From: JACMQX01 sp044225675
Lineage (GTDB): Bacteria; Pseudomonadota; Gammaproteobacteria; Burkholderiales; Burkholderiaceae_C
Assembly (NCBI GenBank): GCA_044225675.1
Contig: JBGAIH010000004.1
Coordinates: 1-64,000 of the forward strand
Direction of reading: 5' to 3'
DNA: 64,000 nucleotides
In this document: piece after piece, positions 25,137-34,125 of the stretch
Numbering within the stretch: the first letter of the stretch is position 1
Layout of the letters: each line of letters begins with the position of its first letter
The notes under the pieces: generated by a model
What the model was told of the DNA's origin: nothing
The model's database searches: none
The model's input: the letters and a program-made list of their open reading frames with translations, nothing else
Translations under genes and position numbers: made by a program

Positions 25137-25822
25137 ACCGAGTTCGTTGCTTTCTGCTGCTTCTGGCGATCCAGGGTGCGGCCCTTGCCCAGGCACAGGC
25201 GCCTTTGCCCGCCGTGCCACCCGGGTCCGCGCCTGCGGAGGCTTCGCCGTCGGCGCTGCAGGCCGAGCGCAATCGCATCGCCAGCGAGCGCGCCGCAGCC
25301 GAGTCGCGTTTCGGCGTCGAGGAAAAGGCCTGTTACAAGAAGTTTGCCGTCAATGACTGCCTGAACGACGTGCGGGTACGACGTCGAGAGACCCTGGCCG
25401 ACCTGCGGCGCCAGGACCTCTCGCTCAACGACGCTGAGCGCAAGCGCCGCGGCGCCGAAGCCCTGCAGCGGATCGAGGACAAGTCCTCGCCTCAGAAGCT
25501 GCAGGAAGCCGAAGACCGCCGGGCGAAGGCGCTGGCGAATCAGCAGGCCCGCGACGACAAGGCCGCAGACAAGCAGAAGGCCGCCGAGGAGAGCCGCGAG
25601 AAGGCGCGTTCCCGTGTCCAGGCCCAGTTGGGCCGGGAGCAGGAGTCTGCGGACAAGGCCGCATCCCGCTCGGCCAAGGCGGCTTCGGCCAGCAGCAAGG
25701 CTGCGGAATACGAGGCCCGGCAGCGAGATGCTGCCGAGCGCCGGGCGCGTGCCGAGAAGAAGGCGGCAGAGCGGACCAAGCCACCCGCCAAGCCGTTGCC
25801 GCCGGTGCCCGGCGCGTCCTGA
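25133..25822 (+). CDS. exported Ala/Lys/Glu-rich coiled-coil protein
   Basis: 229 residues with a signal peptide (MNRVRCFLLLLAIQGAALAQAQA) and a Pro-rich stretch, then a long charged helix from about residue 45 to 210 rich in Ala, Lys, Arg and Glu. Two cysteines sit in the conserved-looking segment KACYKKFAVNDCLNDVRVRRRE. It overlaps zapE by ATGA. Similar proteins follow zapE in related genomes, but no function is known to me. It is probably a periplasmic coiled coil. Confidence 0.75.
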   Translation: MNRVRCFLLLLAIQGAALAQAQAPLPAVPPGSAPAEASPSALQAERNRIASERAAAESRFGVEEKACYKKFAVNDCLNDVRVRRRETLADLRRQDLSLNDAERKRRGAEALQRIEDKSSPQKLQEAEDRRAKALANQQARDDKAADKQKAAEESREKARSRVQAQLGREQESADKAASRSAKAASASSKAAEYEARQRDAAERRARAEKKAAERTKPPAKPLPPVPGAS

Positions 25823-25883
25823 GGACCCTGAGCCGGTGGATCCGGCGGCCGCTTGGCCGGCACGCCCTGCAGACGCAAAAACC

Positions 25884-26693
25884 CTAGCGAGTCAGCGGCG
25901 GCAGTTTCGACAGATTGATCGGCGCGGGCTTTTCAGGCGCCAGCGGCTCGAGCTTGACGATCACCAGCGAGAGGTTGTCACCGCCTCCGCGCCCGCGCGA
26001 GCGCGCTTTCTCGATCAGGAACTCGGTGGCTTCGCGCGGCGACAGGGAGGACAGGACCGAGCCCAGCTCGTTCGGGCTGAAATAGTGCCAGACGCCATCG
26101 CTGCAGGCCATCAGCACGTCGCCTGGCCGCAGCTGCGGGATGAAGTGCACGTCCATCGGCGGGTCTTCCTCGGTGCCGAGGCAGCCCATCAGAATGTTGG
26201 ATTGCGGGTGGACGTTGGCTTCCTCCTCGGTGATCTCGCCGCGGTCGACCAGGGTCTGCACGTAGGAGTGGTCCATCGAGCGGCGCACCAGCTTGTTGCC
26301 GTGAAAGTGGTAGATCCGCGAATCGCCCGCATGGATCCAGTGGCAGTCGCCGGCCGGGTTGATCAGGAAGGCGGCGATCGTGCTGTGAGGCTCCTGCTCC
26401 GACGAGATGGCCGTCAGCTTGATGACGATGTGGGCTTCCTGCACCATCTGCTTGAGCATCGACGGTGCATCGTCGTGCTCGGGTGAGTAGCGGTCGAACA
26501 GCTGGCGGGCCGTCATCATGACCTGATCGGATGCCTTGCGTCCGCCGCTGCGGCCGCCCATGCCGTCGGCCACGACGCCGAGCACGCAGCCCGGCAGGCG
26601 CGCGTGATTGAGCAGGGTCACCTGATCCTGCTGGTACTCGCGGTCACCCTTGTGGATGCCGGTGGACGCTGTGAGTCGATAGCCCTTGCTCAT
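25884..26693 (-). CDS. PP2C-family serine/threonine phosphatase
   Basis: A 269-residue metal-dependent phosphatase. Motifs: GDREYQQDQ, VADGMGGRSGG (metal Asp), HAGDSRIYHF, ACSDGVWHYF and GGGDNLSLV. Cytosolic, with no transmembrane segment. It would remove phosphate from Ser/Thr proteins and could counter the Ser/Thr kinase at 54.6-56.8 kb, though the two are far apart. It diverges from the YdcH-like gene across a 93-bp gap containing TATTAT (26755-26760). Confidence 0.9.
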   Translation of the reverse strand: MSKGYRLTASTGIHKGDREYQQDQVTLLNHARLPGCVLGVVADGMGGRSGGRKASDQVMMTARQLFDRYSPEHDDAPSMLKQMVQEAHIVIKLTAISSEQEPHSTIAAFLINPAGDCHWIHAGDSRIYHFHGNKLVRRSMDHSYVQTLVDRGEITEEEANVHPQSNILMGCLGTEEDPPMDVHFIPQLRPGDVLMACSDGVWHYFSPNELGSVLSSLSPREATEFLIEKARSRGRGGGDNLSLVIVKLEPLAPEKPAPINLSKLPPLTR

Positions 26694-26786
26694 GTCGTTG
26701 TGCTGGGAGCGCCGCAGCCCGGATTTGGCGCTCGATTAATCACCCTGAAACACGTATTATCAAACGAACCCGGAAGGCAGCCGCGA

Positions 26787-27008
26787 ATGGCCCCTGTAGA
26801 AGCTTTGGACACCAATCTGCATTCACCCGAACGGCACTTGATCGAGCTGCGCATCGAACACGCCGACCTCGACGCCATGATCGACCGGCTCAGCCAGGCC
26901 ACGCCGCTCGACGAGCTGATGGTACAGCGTCTGAAGAAGCGGCGCCTGGCCTTGCGCGACCAGATCCATCGCCTGGAACTGGCGCTCGACCCCAAAGAAC
27001 CCGCGTGA
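26787..27008 (+). CDS. YdcH-like (DUF465) small protein
   Basis: A 73-residue, highly charged, mostly helical protein. It contains the DUF465 pattern ERHLIELRIEHADLDAMIDRL, then LMVQRLKKRRLALRDQIHRLE. GGAAGG lies before the ATG at 26787, and TATTAT lies 27 bases upstream of the start as a likely -10. Its stop overlaps the helicase start as GTGA. The family has no firmly known function; a short coiled-coil adaptor is plausible. Confidence 0.8.
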   Translation: MAPVEALDTNLHSPERHLIELRIEHADLDAMIDRLSQATPLDELMVQRLKKRRLALRDQIHRLELALDPKEPA

Positions 27009-29071
27009 CGAGTTCCGATCCCGAACTGGGGCTCGGACCGCTGGTCCGCGAAGCCTTTGCCCCGGGGGGCGTGCTGTCACGCGCCGCCGAGCACTTCCAG
27101 CCGCGTCAGGGCCAGACCGACATGGCCCTGGCCGTCGCGCGCGCCATCGAGCACGGCGGCGTGCTCGTGGTGGAAGCGGGCACCGGCGTGGGCAAGACCT
27201 TCTCGTACCTCGTGCCGGCGCTGCTCAGCGGCGAGCGGCTGCTTCTGTCGACGGCGACCAAGACCCTGCAGGACCAGCTCTTCGGGCGCGACCTGCCGCG
27301 ACTGGTCGACGCGCTGGGCCTTCCCGTGCGCACGGCGCTGCTCAAGGGACGGGGCAGTTATCTGTGCCTGCATCGCATGGAGCTGGCCCGGCGCGACGCC
27401 ACGCTGCCCGACCGCACGGCGGTGCGGACTCTGGCCAAGGTCGAGGAATGGGCCCGGATCACACGCACCGGCGACCTGGCCGAACTGCCGGGCCTGGACG
27501 AACGCTCACCCGTCATCCCGCTGATCACATCGACGCGGGACAACTGTCTCGGCTCGCAATGCCCGAAGTTCCGGTCCTGCCATGTGAACCTCGCGCGGCG
27601 CGAAGCGCTGGCGGCCGATGTGGTGGTGATCAACCACCATCTCTTCTTTGCCGATCTGGCCGTGCGCGAGTCGGGCATGGCCGAGCTGCTGCCCAGCGTC
27701 CGCGTGGCGATCTTCGACGAGGCGCACCAGCTCAATGAAACCGGTGTCCAGTTCCTCGGTACGCAACTGACGACCGGGCAGGTGCTGGACTTCGCTCGCG
27801 ACATGCTGGCGGCCGGGCTTCAGCTGGCGCGGGGTTTGGTGGACTGGCAGGCCGTGGTGTCGGCCGTCGAGCGTTCTGCGCGGGAGCTGCGGCTCGTCGT
27901 GGGCAAGGCCTGGCCCGGCACCAAGCTGCGCTGGACCGGGCGCGCGCCCGAGAGCGTGGACGCGCAGGCGTGGGCTGCCGCGGTGGACGGCGTTCACGAA
28001 GCCTGCCTGCAGGCGATGACGGCGCTCGACACGGTCAGCGAGATCGCGCCCGACTTTCCGCGCCTGCATGAGCGCGCCGCCGCCTTCGCCGAACGCGCGG
28101 AGCGCTTCGGCCGGGATTGCGAGGCGGGCTCGGTGCGCTGGGTCGACGTCGGCAATCAGCTCCGTCTGGTCGAGTCGCCGCTCGACATCGCTCAAGCCGT
28201 CAAGACCCGCCTGCTCAAGTACGGCGAGACGCCGCAGACCGGGGCTTCCCCGGCCCCGCAGGAAGATGCGGGAGCGCGCAGCTGGATATTCACCTCCGCC
28301 ACGCTGGGCGACGACCCGCGCCTGCGCTGGTTCACCGAACCCTGCGGCCTTGAGGAGGCCGAGGTGTTGCAGGTGGGCAGCCCGTTCGACTATGCCCGGC
28401 AGGCCGCCGTCTACGTGCCGCAGCAGATCGTTCGGCCCAATGACCCCGGGCACAGCGCGCAGGTGGCCATCCTGGCAGCCGAGGCTGTGCAGCGGCTCGG
28501 GGGACGCACGATGGTGCTGACCACCACGCTGCGCGCGCTGCGGACCATCGGCGAGGCCTTGCAGGCACGCTTCGAGTCGTCCGGCGAGGTCGAGGTGCTG
28601 GTCCAGGGCCAGTGGCCCAAGCGCAGGCTGATGGAGCGCTTCCGCGAGGCGGACTCGGGCGGTCGCCCGGGCTGCGTCCTGGTGGCATCGGCCTCGTTCT
28701 GGGAAGGGGTGGACATTCCGGGCGATGCCTTGCAGCTCGTGATCATCGACAAGCTGCCGTTTCCGCCGCCCAATGACCCGCTGGTCGAGGCGCGTTCGAA
28801 GCGGCTCGAAGAGGCGGGCCGAAGCGCGTTCAATGACTACTTCGTGCCGGAAGCGGCGGTGGCGCTCAAGCAGGGCGCCGGCAGGCTGATCCGCCGGGAG
28901 TCCGACAGCGGGATTCTGGTGGTGTGTGACAGCCGGCTGGCCACCATGGGCTACGGCCGGCGCCTGCTGGCGGCGTTGCCGCCGATGCGAAGGCTTCAGT
29001 CGGCGGAGGAATTCGACGAGGCGCTGGAGGCGCTCACCAGAACTTCCACCACGGATCCTGGCTGGACTTGA
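27005..29071 (+). CDS. DinG/YoaA-type ATP-dependent DNA helicase
   Basis: A 688-residue XPD-like superfamily 2 helicase for repair of replication-blocking structures. Walker A EAGTGVGKT (58-65), DEAH box at 238-241 (IFDEAHQ), and motif VI GAGRLIRRESDSGIL. Four cysteines (121, 181, 186 and 192) are placed to bind a 4Fe-4S cluster, as in YoaA and DinG. The start is GTG 27005, overlapping the preceding stop. The 3' end overlaps convergent bamD by 38 bp. Confidence 0.91.
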   Translation: MTSSDPELGLGPLVREAFAPGGVLSRAAEHFQPRQGQTDMALAVARAIEHGGVLVVEAGTGVGKTFSYLVPALLSGERLLLSTATKTLQDQLFGRDLPRLVDALGLPVRTALLKGRGSYLCLHRMELARRDATLPDRTAVRTLAKVEEWARITRTGDLAELPGLDERSPVIPLITSTRDNCLGSQCPKFRSCHVNLARREALAADVVVINHHLFFADLAVRESGMAELLPSVRVAIFDEAHQLNETGVQFLGTQLTTGQVLDFARDMLAAGLQLARGLVDWQAVVSAVERSARELRLVVGKAWPGTKLRWTGRAPESVDAQAWAAAVDGVHEACLQAMTALDTVSEIAPDFPRLHERAAAFAERAERFGRDCEAGSVRWVDVGNQLRLVESPLDIAQAVKTRLLKYGETPQTGASPAPQEDAGARSWIFTSATLGDDPRLRWFTEPCGLEEAEVLQVGSPFDYARQAAVYVPQQIVRPNDPGHSAQVAILAAEAVQRLGGRTMVLTTTLRALRTIGEALQARFESSGEVEVLVQGQWPKRRLMERFREADSGGRPGCVLVASASFWEGVDIPGDALQLVIIDKLPFPPPNDPLVEARSKRLEEAGRSAFNDYFVPEAAVALKQGAGRLIRRESDSGILVVCDSRLATMGYGRRLLAALPPMRRLQSAEEFDEALEALTRTSTTDPGWT

Positions 29072-29840
29072 AGCCCCGGCTCAGATACTCGCTTTGCGGG
29101 TAGCTCTTCTCCATCACGCGGCGGGTGTCGTCGCGCAGCTGGCTCATGCCCAGGGCGTCGTAGGAGCGCATCATCACGAACAGGGCTTCTTCCAGTGCCG
29201 GCACGTCGCGGTAATCGGTAATCGCCACCTGCGCCCGGTTGATCGCGGCCACATAGGCGCCCCGCGTGTAGTAATAGCGCGCGACGTGGACCTCGTACTG
29301 GGCCAGCGAGTTGACGATGTACGTCATGCGCGCACGCGCATCCGGCGTGTAGCGGGACTCGGGAAAGCGCGCCGCAAGCTCCTTGAACGCCTCGAACGAT
29401 TCCTTGGCGGCCTTCTGGTCGCGCTCCGAGAGATCCTGCCGGGTCAGGAACGAGAAGAAGCCGACGTTGTCGTTGAAGTTCACGACGCCCTTGAGATAGA
29501 GCGCATAGTCGAGCGCGGGACTGGCCGGGTGCAGCTTCATGAAGCGGTCGAGCGTCGCGATGGCCTGGGCCTGTTCGCCGCCGCGGTACTGCGCATACGC
29601 CTTTTCAAGCTGGGCCTGCTGGGCGAGCGGGGTGCCGGCGGCGCGGCCCTCGAGCTTTTCCAGGAGGTTGACCGCCTTGTCCCAGGCGTTCGAGTTCATC
29701 TCGTCCTTGGCTTCGGCGTAGATCTTGTTGGGGCTCCAGCCCGCCGTCTCGTCGACCGGGGTGGAAGAGCAGGCCGACAGCAGCGCGGCCGCGCCAGCCA
29801 GCAGCAATGCGGGTACGACCGATAATTTGACACGAAGCAT
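29034..29840 (-). CDS. bamD: outer-membrane assembly lipoprotein BamD
   Basis: A 268-residue periplasmic TPR lipoprotein of the BAM complex. Lipobox LLSAC (Cys24), then TPRs (KIYAEAKDEMNSNAWDKAV, EKAYAQYRGGEQAQAIATL). The conserved NVGFFSFLTRQDLSERD is typical of BamD. AGAAGG lies upstream of the ATG at 29840; a TTG three codons earlier is possible. Its promoter probably overlaps the start of the divergent rluD. bamB lies elsewhere in the window. Confidence 0.94.
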   Translation of the reverse strand: MLRVKLSVVPALLLAGAAALLSACSSTPVDETAGWSPNKIYAEAKDEMNSNAWDKAVNLLEKLEGRAAGTPLAQQAQLEKAYAQYRGGEQAQAIATLDRFMKLHPASPALDYALYLKGVVNFNDNVGFFSFLTRQDLSERDQKAAKESFEAFKELAARFPESRYTPDARARMTYIVNSLAQYEVHVARYYYTRGAYVAAINRAQVAITDYRDVPALEEALFVMMRSYDALGMSQLRDDTRRVMEKSYPQSEYLSRGFKSSQDPWWKFW

Positions 29841-29854
29841 CACTGGCAACCTTC

Positions 29855-30883
29855 TTGAAACAGGGCAAATTCATTATATCGACCGACCCCGCCGCGACCG
29901 GCGAAGACGCCCTGGCGGACGAGGTCCTGGACGCTGCGGACACAGGCGCGGAGGTCGAGGTGCGCACCGTCGTGGCCAGCGCTGGCGACCACGGCGAGCG
30001 GCTCGACCGGGCGCTCGCCCGACTCGTGCCCGAGTTTTCCCGCAGCTACCTGCAGCAACTGATCGATGCCGGCGCGGTGGCCGTCCAAGGCGCCGTGGCA
30101 TCGCGACCGGCGCTGCGCCTGAAGGTCGGCGATCGCATCGCGGTGGAGTTGCGCCCGACGCCGCAGAGCCAGGCCTTCAAGCCCGAGCCGATGCCGCTGC
30201 ACGTCCTCCACGAAGATGAGCATCTGCTGGTGATCGACAAGCCGGCGGGCCTCGTGGTCCATCCCGCGCCCGGGCACTGGAGCGGCACCCTGCTCAACGG
30301 CCTGCTGGCGCGCGACCCCCTGGCGCAGGGCGTGCCGCGCGCCGGCATCGTGCATCGGCTCGACAAGGACACCAGCGGCCTGATGGTGGTCGCCCGCACG
30401 CGTGCGGCGATGGACAGCCTCGTGCGGATGATCGCGGCGCGCGAGGTCAGCCGCGAGTACCTTGCCCTGGCGCACGGTCCGTGGCGCGGCGCGAACTCGC
30501 GGCGGGTCGAGGCGGCCATCGGACGGGACCCGCGCAACCGGTTGCGGATGGCGGTGGTCGATCTGGCGCAGCAGCCCGGCAAGCCGGCGGCTACCACGCT
30601 GACCCTGCTGGACAATGCCGCGCAGGGTTGCTGGGTCCATTGCGCGCTGCACACCGGACGGACCCACCAGATCCGGGTGCACATGGCGTCCATCGGCCAC
30701 CCGCTGGTGTCCGATGAACTGTACGGCGGTGCGCCTGCGGCGGGCATGGCGCGGCAGGCCCTGCATGCCCGGCGCCTTGCTTTTGCGCACCCTGTGACGG
30801 GGCGGCCGCTCGCGTTTCTGTCCGATTTGCCGGCCGACATGGAAGCCGCGCTGGCCCAGTGGGGCCTGTACAATCGCGCCTGA
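29855..30883 (+). CDS. rluD: 23S rRNA pseudouridine synthase RluD
   Basis: 342 residues. It makes pseudouridines in helix 69 of 23S rRNA. S4-like RNA-binding domain (GERLDRALARLVPEFSRSYL), then the catalytic motif GIVHRLDKDTSGLMV with Asp170, and HTGRTHQIRVHMASIGHPLVSD. The frame opens with TTG 29855, giving an acidic N-terminal extension of about 45 residues such as is seen in relatives. GTG 29960, preceded by a good GGAGG, is a credible shorter start. Divergent from bamD by only 14 bp. Confidence 0.9.
   Translation: MKQGKFIISTDPAATGEDALADEVLDAADTGAEVEVRTVVASAGDHGERLDRALARLVPEFSRSYLQQLIDAGAVAVQGAVASRPALRLKVGDRIAVELRPTPQSQAFKPEPMPLHVLHEDEHLLVIDKPAGLVVHPAPGHWSGTLLNGLLARDPLAQGVPRAGIVHRLDKDTSGLMVVARTRAAMDSLVRMIAAREVSREYLALAHGPWRGANSRRVEAAIGRDPRNRLRMAVVDLAQQPGKPAATTLTLLDNAAQGCWVHCALHTGRTHQIRVHMASIGHPLVSDELYGGAPAAGMARQALHARRLAFAHPVTGRPLAFLSDLPADMEAALAQWGLYNRA
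29873..29878 (-). promoter_or_regulatory. -10 element for bamD
   Basis: On the minus strand these bases read TATAAT, a perfect sigma-70 -10 hexamer 32 bases before the bamD ATG. No -35 consensus is visible at 16-18 bases. It lies within the first codons of divergent rluD. Confidence 0.45.
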
Positions 30884-31012
30884 AGGCCCTGCGGGGCCGA
30901 GACGCCCGAAGCACAGCTGCTGGTGGCGCGCGTTGCAGGGCCGGTGAGGCCCGGCGGCAACGTCCGAACCGAAACGCGCCCCGTGGCGCCTTTTCCCGGA
31001 AAACTGCACATC

Positions 31013-31927
31013 ATGAATACGGCGGATGCCAAGCGCGTCCTCGAAACAGCCTTGATCTGTTCGCAGCAGCCCATGCAGGTGCGGGACATGCGTGTCCTGT
31101 TCAACGACGAACTGGGCGCCGACACGATCAAGACGCTGCTGGAGGACCTGCAGAACGACTGGGCCCGGCGCGGCGTGGAACTCGTGAACGTGGCCACGGG
31201 CTGGCGCTTCCAGAGCCGGCCGGAGATGCGGGAATACCTCGACCGGCTGCATCCCGAAAAGCCGCCGAAGTACACGCGGGCCACGCTCGAGACGCTGGCC
31301 ATCATTGCCTATCGCCAGCCGGTCACCCGCGGCGACATGGAAGACATTCGCGGCGTCACCATCAACACGCTCATCATCAAGCAGCTCGAGGACCGTGGCT
31401 GGATCGAGGTGATCGGCCATCGCGAGGCCGCCGGCCGGCCGGCGCTGTATGCGACGACGCGCCAGTTCCTGGACGACCTGGGCATTGACTCGCTGGACAA
31501 GCTGCCGGCGCTGGAGTCTCCCCATCCGCAGGCCGGCGCGCTGGAGGCGCTGGGTCTGACGCCCGACGAGGCGCAGGCGGCATTGCCCATGGACATTGAG
31601 CCCTCGTCGGACGCCGCCGGGTCATTGGAATCCCTGACGGATGCTGCGCATGCGCCATCGGTTGTGACGCAAGGCGATGCGGAGGCCGAAGAGGTGGACG
31701 AAGAGATCACCGAAGAGACGGGCGAAGGCCCGGCACCAGAAACTGCAGCAGAAACGGCGCAAGAAACGGCGCAAGAGACGGCGCAAGAGACGCCAGACAC
31801 GGCGGCAGACGCTCAAGAGCCTGAGTCGACGGTCTCGCCAGCCGATCCGCCCGAGACGACTTCGTCGACCGATCCCGCCGAGCCCATGCCCGATGCAGCG
31901 GCCGACCCCACAGGACCCACTTCATGA
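31013..31927 (+). CDS. scpB: segregation and condensation protein ScpB with acidic tail
   Basis: 304 residues. The first roughly 165 form the two winged helices of ScpB, the SMC-kleisin partner in chromosome condensation ([62 protein letters not shown]). The remainder is an acidic, Glu/Thr/Ala-rich disordered tail including [14 protein letters not shown], encoded by a 12-bp tandem repeat. Start: ATG 31013, where the ScpB fold begins. It overlaps rluB by ATGA. Confidence 0.93.
   Translation: MNTADAKRVLETALICSQQPMQVRDMRVLFNDELGADTIKTLLEDLQNDWARRGVELVNVATGWRFQSRPEMREYLDRLHPEKPPKYTRATLETLAIIAYRQPVTRGDMEDIRGVTINTLIIKQLEDRGWIEVIGHREAAGRPALYATTRQFLDDLGIDSLDKLPALESPHPQAGALEALGLTPDEAQAALPMDIEPSSDAAGSLESLTDAAHAPSVVTQGDAEAEEVDEEITEETGEGPAPETAAETAQETAQETAQETPDTAADAQEPESTVSPADPPETTSSTDPAEPMPDAAADPTGPTS
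31751..31792 (+). repeat. 12-bp tandem repeat inside scpB
   Basis: About 3.5 copies of GAAACGGCGCAA, with A/G variation, encode repeated ETAQ in the ScpB tail. The unit is a multiple of three, so copy-number change would lengthen or shorten the tail without breaking the frame. Confidence 0.85.
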
Positions 31928-33372
31928 CTCCCTCCAGCTCCGGCGACGCCAAGCCTCATGACGAACCGCAGACCGACGAGTCGTTGCCGGGCGTCAAGGC
32001 CGATCTGCCTGCGATCCCGGCCAACGCGGGCGACACGCCGGAGCCGGAATCCGGCAGCGGCGTGCCGGGTCCGCGCGATGTGACGGACAGCGCCCGCGAG
32101 GGCGCCTCGGCCGCTTCCCGTCCGAGCCTCGGTGCCGATGGGCAGGAGGACGCCGGACGAAATCCGGAGGATGACCCCGACGAGGAGACCGACGAGGAGG
32201 ACGATGCCGAACGAAGGCCGGCGCGAGCAGGTGGCGAACGGCGTGATCGCGCTGCACGCGCAACGCCTGCGCCCATCCGGTTTTCCGACGTCGTGTCCGG
32301 CCAGTTCGATGCGGACGACGACGTGCCCGACGCCGAGATGGCCAAGCGCGTGCTCGCCCCCCAGGCCGAGACGCCCAAGCTTCACAAGGTGCTGGCCCAG
32401 GCCGGGCTCGGCTCGCGACTCGAGATGGAGCAGCTCATCATGGAAGGGCGCATCTCGGTCAACAACGAGCCGGCGCACATCGGCCAGCGCATCCAGTTCG
32501 GCGACCAGATCAAGGTCAATGGCAAGCCGATCCGCGTGCGCATCGAGCCGCCGCCGGCCCGCGTCATTGCCTATCACAAGCCTGTGGGCGAAGTGGTCAC
32601 CCATGACGACCCGCAGAACCGGCCAACCGTCTTTCGCAAGCTGCCCAAGCTCTACCAGGGCAAGTGGCAGTCCGTGGGCCGGCTCGACCTGAACACCGAA
32701 GGGTTGCTGCTGTTCACGAGTTCCGGTGAGCTGGCCAACAAGCTGATGCATCCGCGCTTCGGCCTGGAGCGCGAGTACGCGGTCCGCGTGCTCGGTGCGC
32801 TGTCGAGTGACGAGAAGGAGCGGCTGCTGCAGGGCGTCCAGCTCGACGATGGCCTGGCCCAGTTCGGATCGATCGAAGACGGCGGGGGCGAAGGCTCCAA
32901 CCACTGGTACCGCGTCACCATCTCAGAAGGCCGCAACCGCGAAGTTCGGCGCATGCTGGAAGCCGTGGGCCATGCGGTCAGCCGCCTGATCCGCATCCGC
33001 TACGGAGCCATGCTGCTGCCGCGCGGACTCAAGCGCGGCGCCTGGATGGAACTGGACGACGCCGACATCCGCGCACTGATGCGCGCCGCAGGCGCCGACG
33101 CCGCGCCTCGCCGGGGGCCGGCCGAAGGGCCGGGCGGGCGAAACGACGGCGCGGGCAAGGGCCAGGGCCGCAATCGCCGGCGCGGTGGCCGCAATGGCCC
33201 CGGGCCGCGCGGCGACGGCTCACGGGACAGCGGTCGGGACAGCGGCCCGATTCCCGACCCGCTCACCACGTCCACCAGCGCGCCCAAGCGGTCTCGCGGC
33301 AATGACCGGGGCAGCCGCCAAGGAGGGCAGGGCGGCCAGGTTGGGCAGCGGGACCCGATTAAGACATCATAG
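31924..33372 (+). CDS. rluB: 23S rRNA pseudouridine synthase RluB, extended tails
   Basis: 482 residues. An acidic Asp/Glu-rich region of about 110 residues, an S4 domain ([21 protein letters not shown]), then the RsuA/RluB catalytic domain with [13 protein letters not shown] (Asp255) and [16 protein letters not shown]. The C-terminal tail is Gly/Arg-rich ([20 protein letters not shown]). The frame stops at TAG 33370-33372, but in-frame RG-rich coding continues for another 38 codons to TGA 33487-33489, so the tail may be truncated by a nonsense mutation or sequence error. Translation is coupled to scpB. Confidence 0.92.
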   Translation: MTPSSSGDAKPHDEPQTDESLPGVKADLPAIPANAGDTPEPESGSGVPGPRDVTDSAREGASAASRPSLGADGQEDAGRNPEDDPDEETDEEDDAERRPARAGGERRDRAARATPAPIRFSDVVSGQFDADDDVPDAEMAKRVLAPQAETPKLHKVLAQAGLGSRLEMEQLIMEGRISVNNEPAHIGQRIQFGDQIKVNGKPIRVRIEPPPARVIAYHKPVGEVVTHDDPQNRPTVFRKLPKLYQGKWQSVGRLDLNTEGLLLFTSSGELANKLMHPRFGLEREYAVRVLGALSSDEKERLLQGVQLDDGLAQFGSIEDGGGEGSNHWYRVTISEGRNREVRRMLEAVGHAVSRLIRIRYGAMLLPRGLKRGAWMELDDADIRALMRAAGADAAPRRGPAEGPGGRNDGAGKGQGRNRRRGGRNGPGPRGDGSRDSGRDSGPIPDPLTTSTSAPKRSRGNDRGSRQGGQGGQVGQRDPIKTS

Positions 33373-33680
33373 GGTTACAGCGGCGCCTACAGATACTGCC
33401 GTAAACGCCTGGGGCAGGGCGGGCAGGGACAGCGCCGGGGCGGCGCAGGCGGCGGGCCGCGACGCGGAGGCGGCCGCGGCGGACGCTGAAGGCGACCGCC
33501 GCAGCGGCTGCCCGACCTGCCGTCGGCGGCAGGGTCGGCCTCCCGAAGGTCCGGGCCACGCGTCCCCGGACGCAAACATTTGTCACAAGCTCCTCGGGGC
33601 CACACCCTGCCGGGTTAAAATCGCAGGCTTTGCGCATTGCCGCAAAAACGACTTCAAAACTTCAAGCTCAGGAATCCAAC
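33373..33680 (+). other. 308-bp stretch: orphan RG-rich tail of rluB and ndk upstream region
   Basis: Bases 33373-33489 continue the rluB frame after its TAG and read [17 protein letters not shown], then [18 protein letters not shown] and a stop, which is compositionally an RluB tail. After this comes non-coding sequence with a -10-like TAAAAT at 33616-33621 in the context GGGTTAAAATCGCAGG, and CAGGA just before ndk. No separate gene is seen. Confidence 0.55.
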
Positions 33681-34106
33681 ATGGCTATCGAACGCACCCT
33701 CTCCATCATCAAGCCCGACGCCGTGGCGAAGAACGTGATCGGCCAGATCTACGCGCGATTCGAGGCTGCCGGCCTCAAGATCGTTGCCGCCAAGATGGCG
33801 CATCTGTCGCGCGGCGAAGCCGAGCAGTTCTATGCCGTGCACAAGGAGCGCCCCTTCTTCAAGGACCTCGTCGAATTCATGATCTCCGGCCCGGTGATGA
33901 TCCAGGTGCTCGAAGGCGAAGGCGCCATCCTCAAGAACCGCGACCTGATGGGCGCCACCGATCCCAAGAAGGCCGCTGCCGGCACCATCCGCGCCGACTT
34001 CGCCGACAGCATCGACGCGAATGCCGTCCATGGCTCCGACGCTGTCGAGACCGCCAAGGGTGAAGTGGCGTTCTTCTTCCCCGGCATGAACGTCTACTCC
34101 CGCTGA
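33681..34106 (+). CDS. ndk: nucleoside diphosphate kinase
   Basis: 141 residues, full length. It balances nucleoside triphosphate pools through a phospho-histidine: His117 in NAVHGSD, with [18 protein letters not shown] at the N-terminus and [17 protein letters not shown] before the active site. Start: ATG 33681 with AGGA upstream; the longer in-frame extension at 33630 lacks family similarity. It heads the conserved ndk-rlmN-pilW run. Confidence 0.97.
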   Translation: MAIERTLSIIKPDAVAKNVIGQIYARFEAAGLKIVAAKMAHLSRGEAEQFYAVHKERPFFKDLVEFMISGPVMIQVLEGEGAILKNRDLMGATDPKKAAAGTIRADFADSIDANAVHGSDAVETAKGEVAFFFPGMNVYSR

Positions 34107-34125
34107 GGGAGCAGGCCCGCATGAC

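Noticed and set aside
33580..33621. TTGTCA and TAAAAT as a paired ndk promoter
   Set aside because: The spacing is 30 bases, too long for one sigma-70 promoter; only the -10-like element is kept.
33490..34063. Open frame crossing from the rluB tail into ndk in another frame
   Set aside because: It is only compositional; ndk is clearly encoded in a different frame.
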